Shown piece after piece: positions 51,887 to 55,515 of a stretch of DNA of 55,515 bases (positions are counted from its first letter, which is position 1; each line of letters begins with the position of its first letter). Under the pieces are notes generated by a model. The model worked only from the letters and a program-made list of their open reading frames with translations, did not search any database and was not told the DNA's origin. Origin of the DNA: an uncultured Lachnospiraceae bacterium (GTDB taxonomy: Bacteria; Bacillota; Clostridia; Lachnospirales; Lachnospiraceae). Location of the stretch: NCBI GenBank assembly GCA_910580195.1, contig CAJTWA010000030.1:1-55515 (forward strand). The letters run 5' to 3'. The position numbers were made by a program, and so were the translations under genes.

Positions 51887-52194
51887 ATTATGCCACTGTT
51901 TTCCTCTTTTGTCAACCTTCCCATTTTTTCCGGATTTTATGCAAAACCCGCAAAACCAACAGTATTTTCCAAAAAATCAGCCTTGTTTCTGCGTGAAAAT
52001 AACGAATACTAAGTACTATATTCCTAATTCTTTTTCTGGCCCTTTGTAGGACCATCCATGTTTTTTCCATTTTTTTGCAAAATATCTGTGTATTTTGCCA
52101 TATTTTAATAATTTTCCAAAGTTTCCCGGCAGCCTTGCCATTACTTACCCATAAACAAAATTTCTTTCTGGTTTCTGGGATAGCCTAAGCCTTC
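51887..52194. other. AT-rich divergent intergenic region
   Basis: About 300 nt between the HPr-like gene and the larB promoter. It is T-rich with no coding frame. I looked for a NiCo or other riboswitch because larB follows, and did not recognise one. Confidence 0.5.
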
Positions 52195-52223
52195 TTGACT
52201 ATTTTGCGATAAAATTCTATAAT
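52195..52223 (+). promoter_or_regulatory. Promoter of larB-larC
   Basis: TTGACT (52195-52200), 17 nt, perfect TATAAT (52218-52223). Start near 52230; AGGAGG sits 6 nt or so before the ATG at 52282. Confidence 0.75.
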
Positions 52224-52281
52224 TATCCTATCCTGTACAATATATGTCAGAAAATAAAAAATGATATTTTAGGAGGCTGTT

Positions 52282-53043
52282 ATGGAATCCAAGCATATGT
52301 TATCTATTTTGCAGCAGGTAAAGGATGGTTCCCTCGGCATCCACGAGGCTTATGGGAAATTGAAAATCAGCCCCTTTGAGGACCTTGGTTATGCGAAAAT
52401 CGACCACCACCGGAAAATACGCCAAGGCGCGCCGGAAGTCATCTACGGCGCAGGGAAAACTGCGGAACAGATGGAAGGCATCCTTACTTCCCTCCTGTCC
52501 CACTGCCCGGAAAATATCTTGATTACCCGGCTTTCAGAAGAATCTGCCGCTTACCTGTCCCAAAGGTTTGCCCTTACCTATGACAAGCTTTCCCGGGTTG
52601 GGATTGTAAACCAAAAGGAACGGGTAACTGCATTTGGCACAGTCTTAGTTGCCACCGGGGGCACCAGCGACATCCCAGTTGCCCAAGAAGCTGCCCTTAC
52701 CGCAGAAACCCTTGGCAACCGCGTGGAACGCCTCTATGACGTGGGGGTAGCCGGCATCCACCGGCTTTTGTCCCATGCAGACAGCATTTCCAAGGCCACC
52801 GTGATTGTGGCGGTGGCCGGCATGGAAGGCGCCCTTGCCAGCGTCATCGGGGGCTTAAGCGACTGCCCGGTGATTGCAGTCCCCACCAGCGTTGGGTACG
52901 GGGCGAATTTCCACGGGCTGTCTGCGCTGCTTTCCATGCTGAATTCCTGCGCCAGCGGGGTCAGCGTGGTAAATATTGACAATGGGTTTGGGGCTGGCTA
53001 CCTTGCCAGCATGATTAACCATATAGGAGGTAATGAACCATGA
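52282..53043 (+). CDS. larB: Nickel-pincer cofactor biosynthesis protein LarB
   Basis: A 253-residue protein with the LarB signature: a PurE-like C-terminal domain (ATGGTSDIPVAQEAALTAETLGNRVERLYDVGVAGIHRLL; VAVAGMEGALASVIGGL; VPTSVGYGANFHGLSAL). LarB carboxylates and hydrolyses nicotinic acid adenine dinucleotide, the first step toward the nickel-pincer nucleotide used by lactate racemase and related enzymes. Its stop overlaps the larC start. Confidence 0.95.
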   Translation: MESKHMLSILQQVKDGSLGIHEAYGKLKISPFEDLGYAKIDHHRKIRQGAPEVIYGAGKTAEQMEGILTSLLSHCPENILITRLSEESAAYLSQRFALTYDKLSRVGIVNQKERVTAFGTVLVATGGTSDIPVAQEAALTAETLGNRVERLYDVGVAGIHRLLSHADSISKATVIVAVAGMEGALASVIGGLSDCPVIAVPTSVGYGANFHGLSALLSMLNSCASGVSVVNIDNGFGAGYLASMINHIGGNEP

Positions 53044-54467
53044 AAACACTTTTTTTAGAATGTAACATGGGGGCTGCCGGCGATATGATGATGGGCGCCC
53101 TCTACGAATTGCTGCCAGAACCGGAACAGAAGCAGTTCCTAGATACTATGAACCGCCTGTTCCCAGACCAGATTATGGTAAAAGCCTCCCCTGCCGAAAA
53201 ATGCGGCATCTGGGGGACGAAAATGGATGTGGTAATCTTAGGGCAGACAGAGTTGGGAGATTCCCCGGAAAATGGCTATACGCACCATGCACAGGGCATA
53301 GATCCAGCGGACGGGAACCATCCTGCACAGGGCACAGAAGCTGCGGGCGGGAGCCATCCTGCACATTCCCATGGCGCAGGAGCTGCAGATGATGGGCATA
53401 TGCACCTCCACACCAGCTATCCGGAAATGCTTAACCGCATCGGCAGCCTGCCCATTTCCGCTTCTGCCAAGGAACATGCCAAGGACGTCTACACCCTGAT
53501 TGGAAATGCAGAAAGCCATGCCCACCACACGGACATTTCCCAAATCCATTTCCATGAAGTAGGGACGCTGGACGCATTGATGGACGTGGTGGGATGCTGC
53601 ATATTGCTGGAACTGTTAGGGCCAGAGCAAATTATCGCCTCCCCAGTCCATGTAGGGAGCGGGAGCGTGCGCTGCGCCCACGGCATCCTTCCGGTGCCCG
53701 CCCCAGCCACGGCGGAAATCCTGCGGGACGTGCCCATTTACTGCGGTACTGTAGACGGGGAACTCTGCACCCCAACCGGGGCTGCGCTCTTAAAGCATTT
53801 TGCCAGCCAGTTTACCGCCATGCCCCCCATGGCCGTGGAAAAAACAGGTTACGGCATGGGCACAAGGGACTTCCCTACAGCCAACTGCCTGCGGGCTTTT
53901 TGGGGCAATATGAGCATCCTCCCTGTCCCTTCCCCCCGGCAGCTCCCCGGCTCCTACATGGGGTATCCCTTGGCGAACATCCGTGAGGAGGAAACCCACC
54001 CAGACTTCTACACCGAACAGTTCCACAGCTTAGACCAGATTCTGGAACTTTCCTGTAATTTGGACGATATGACGCCGGAGGCCGTTTCCTATGCAGTCAA
54101 CCTCCTGATGGAGGCAGGCGCGCTGGACGTATTCACCATTTCTGTCCACATGAAGAAAAACCGCCCCGGCCTGCTCCTCACCTGCCTGTGCGACCTTGAG
54201 GAAGAAAGCCGTTTCAGCCGCCTGATCCTGACTCACACCACCACCCGGGGCATCCGCATCCACCCCTGCTACCGCAGGACCTTAGACGCCCAATACCGGA
54301 AGGTGCGCACCCCTTACGGCGAGATTACGGTAAAAATCAGCAGCGGGTACGGCATCTGCAAATATAAGCCGGAATATGAAGATGTGGCTGCAGCAGCAAG
54401 GACATGCAAAGTGCCCTTTGCCAAGGTGCAGGAAGCTGCTATGGAGGCCTGCAGGCGGCTCCAATAA
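53040..54467 (+). CDS. larC: Nickel insertion protein LarC
   Basis: A 475-residue protein starting MKTLFLECNMGAAGDMMMGAL, the LarC hallmark, with SGSVRCAHGILPVPAPAT, CTPTGAALLKHF and a C-terminal VNLLMEAGALDVF region. LarC inserts nickel into the pincer cofactor using CTP. In Lactobacillus plantarum it is made through a programmed frameshift (LarC1/LarC2); here the frame is continuous. A His-rich insert (about residues 80-125) contains a 36-bp duplication and could bind metal. LarE and a LarA-type racemase are not in the window. Confidence 0.95.
   Translation: MKTLFLECNMGAAGDMMMGALYELLPEPEQKQFLDTMNRLFPDQIMVKASPAEKCGIWGTKMDVVILGQTELGDSPENGYTHHAQGIDPADGNHPAQGTEAAGGSHPAHSHGAGAADDGHMHLHTSYPEMLNRIGSLPISASAKEHAKDVYTLIGNAESHAHHTDISQIHFHEVGTLDALMDVVGCCILLELLGPEQIIASPVHVGSGSVRCAHGILPVPAPATAEILRDVPIYCGTVDGELCTPTGAALLKHFASQFTAMPPMAVEKTGYGMGTRDFPTANCLRAFWGNMSILPVPSPRQLPGSYMGYPLANIREEETHPDFYTEQFHSLDQILELSCNLDDMTPEAVSYAVNLLMEAGALDVFTISVHMKKNRPGLLLTCLCDLEEESRFSRLILTHTTTRGIRIHPCYRRTLDAQYRKVRTPYGEITVKISSGYGICKYKPEYEDVAAAARTCKVPFAKVQEAAMEACRRLQ
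53289..53360. repeat. 36-bp in-frame duplication inside larC
   Basis: Two 36-bp units, both starting GCACAGGGCA and ending CCATCCT, encode AQG-x-x-x-A-x-G-(N/S)-H-P. They form the His-rich insert. Confidence 0.7.
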
Positions 54468-54477
54468 AAATAAACTT

Positions 54478-54563
54478 CCCCGCTGCAAGCTGCAGGGCAT
54501 TAGGCCCGTGAACGGATAAAATCTGCTGCAAACTGCGGGGCATTAAGCCTGTGAACAAATAAA
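54478..54563. repeat. REP-like short palindromic repeats, two tandem copies
   Basis: Two units with a 42-bp period (about 54478-54520 and 54521-54563) contain CTGCAA(G/A)CTGC(A/G)GGGCATTA and the tail CCCGTGAACGGATAA or a variant. They match the element at 1575-1719. Confidence 0.65.
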
Positions 54564-54598
54564 AAAGTGGTTCCCCAAATTGGGAAACCGCTTTTTTA
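54561..54598. terminator. Bidirectional terminator after larC
   Basis: AAAAAAGTGGTTCCCCAAA pairs with TTGGGAAACCGCTTTTTT with minor mismatches, with A- and T-runs on both sides. It serves larC on the plus strand and probably the lipoprotein gene on the minus strand. Confidence 0.85.
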
Positions 54599-54694
54599 TT
54601 TCAATATATGTAGGGCTGCTGCTGGGCTGTTGGCAATGCAGGCGCAGCTTTTGGCCACATTCCCGCACTTTTCCAATCAGGCCAATCCTGCCTC

Positions 54695-55363
54695 CTACTG
54701 TGCTGCGTCTGTTACTGCCTCTGAATCAAAGAGGAGCAATTCCAGATTGTAAAGGTCATCTTCGTTCGGCGTCCATACTTTGTCCTTTAATTCAATGCGG
54801 ACAGTTGTGCTCTCTTCGTCACCGTAGGTTACGCTGCCCATAGCGCCTTTGATGGCGTCTTTCAGCATGCTGTAAACCTTCTCGTTGATTTCCTCTTCGG
54901 ATGGGGTATCTTCCCCGCTTGCTGCTTTCTCAGTCATTTCTGCTACATATGCTTCGGAATCTGCCTGAAATGTTTCCATTGCAGGTGCAAATACGTTCAT
55001 TTTCTGATATTTCACTTCTACTTCGTAAGCATCGTCTTTCTTGGTTGCATCGCCGACGGTGTATTTTACGTTCTTAAATACGTCCTTGAGCACGTCCCGG
55101 AACTCACCCTGCAGCTCCTCAGAAAGCTGTACGCCTGTAGTAATGCCGGACATTTCTGTGTCAATGCCTTCTTCGTACAATTTCTCTGCCTGCTCTTTGG
55201 TGCCGACCTCCTGCTCCACAAATGCGCTGGAATCTCCCTTATAGGAATTATCCATCAATGCTTTCACGTATGCGCTGGCGTCAAATGAACCGCCGCATCC
55301 GCCCAGTACTGCCGCTGCAAGGGCTGCCACAAGCAACAGCGCTACTTTTCTCATCCTCTTCAT
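54695..55363 (-). CDS. Lipoprotein of unknown function
   Basis: A 222-residue protein with signal peptide and lipobox AAVLGGCGG (Cys near 23). The mature part is acidic and helical (SFDASAYVKALMDNSYKGD...FVEQEVGTKEQAEKLYEEGI), of the DUF-type lipoproteins common in Lachnospiraceae. I cannot name a function. AAAGGAG precedes the ATG. It faces larC and shares its terminator region. Confidence 0.8.
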   Translation of the reverse strand: MKRMRKVALLLVAALAAAVLGGCGGSFDASAYVKALMDNSYKGDSSAFVEQEVGTKEQAEKLYEEGIDTEMSGITTGVQLSEELQGEFRDVLKDVFKNVKYTVGDATKKDDAYEVEVKYQKMNVFAPAMETFQADSEAYVAEMTEKAASGEDTPSEEEINEKVYSMLKDAIKGAMGSVTYGDEESTTVRIELKDKVWTPNEDDLYNLELLLFDSEAVTDAAQ

Positions 55364-55515
55364 AACAGTTACTCCTTTTCATAAATTTAATTGCCTATAT
55401 TATACTACCCCCTTTTTCCTTTCCAGTCAATCTTTTTTCCGCAAAAAATTCATAAAATCTCGGGAGTTTGACAGTTGAATAAGAGAAAAATACCTTGCAG
55501 GCCTTGTAATGCCTG
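55364..55515 (-). promoter_or_regulatory. Upstream region of the lipoprotein gene
   Basis: A minus-strand TATAAT lies at about 55397-55402. TTGACT is 20 nt upstream, which is too far for an ideal promoter. Nothing else is recognised to the window end. Confidence 0.4.

Noticed and set aside
51887..52281. Possible NiCo or other metal riboswitch before larB
   Set aside because: No multi-helix consensus could be recognised and the promoter lies only about 60 nt before the start, leaving too little leader.
53040..54467. Programmed frameshift in larC as in Lactobacillus
   Set aside because: The whole protein reads in one frame with both conserved halves, so no frameshift is needed.

Overview
The window looks like a chromosome segment from a low-to-mid GC gut Firmicute, most likely a Lachnospiraceae (Clostridium cluster XIVa) species. 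Pointers are the AGGAGG-type ribosome binding sites, sigma-A promoters, hybrid kinases with the NMSHDIRTPMNA box, AgrC/LytTR two-component systems, a TRAP transporter for uronates and the LarB/LarC pair. This is inferred from gene content; no 16S or tRNA gene is visible. The region is coding-dense and no complete insertion sequence, phage, CRISPR array or rRNA was seen.

Layout. 0.3-6.5 kb (minus): iron-dependent alcohol dehydrogenase, a decayed fragment of a second copy, a PAS-rich hybrid histidine kinase, and a PurF-like protein that has lost its catalytic cysteine. 6.7-7.3 kb (plus): Phd/ParE-type toxin-antitoxin pair. 7.5-10.9 kb (plus): an OpuC-like quaternary-amine ABC transporter (permease, lipoprotein, ATPase, permease) whose middle is occupied by a 174-nt multi-helix inverted-repeat element. 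11.1-14.2 kb (minus): AgrC-like kinase, YolD-like protein and Y-family polymerase. 14.4-20.6 kb (minus): nucleoside salvage operon punA - guanine deaminase (internally deleted) - Crp/Fnr regulator - deoB - nupC - deoC - YgjV-like protein, with a Crp/Fnr-type palindrome centred at -41.5 of the predicted start. 20.8-27.2 kb (minus): glucuronate catabolism (TRAP dctPQM, uxuA, uxaC, mannonate oxidoreductase), divergent from an AraC regulator. 28.4-31.7 kb: a convergent type II restriction-modification pair. 32-34 kb: TPM-domain and zinc-ribbon proteins.

34.3-44.6 kb holds a LytTR/AgrC two-component system divergent from a large repetitive surface protein, then a second system whose regulator is a fusion of a LytTR-type and an OmpR-type response regulator, then LysR and VOC genes. 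44.7-48.6 kb: a hybrid kinase in operon with a lone solute-binding lipoprotein. 49-51.8 kb: a nuclease-helicase and an HPr-like protein without the phosphoryl-accepting histidine. 52.2-54.5 kb: larB-larC. 54.7-55.4 kb: a lipoprotein.

Two themes recur. Signal transduction is dense: six histidine kinases (two of them hybrids) in 55 kb. Short tandem duplications are unusually frequent at gene ends and leaders, at nine or more loci with periods of 30 to 66 bp, and a REP-like short palindromic element occurs at both ends of the window. The most unusual single items are the REC-LytTR-REC-OmpR fusion regulator and the structured element inside the Opu operon.
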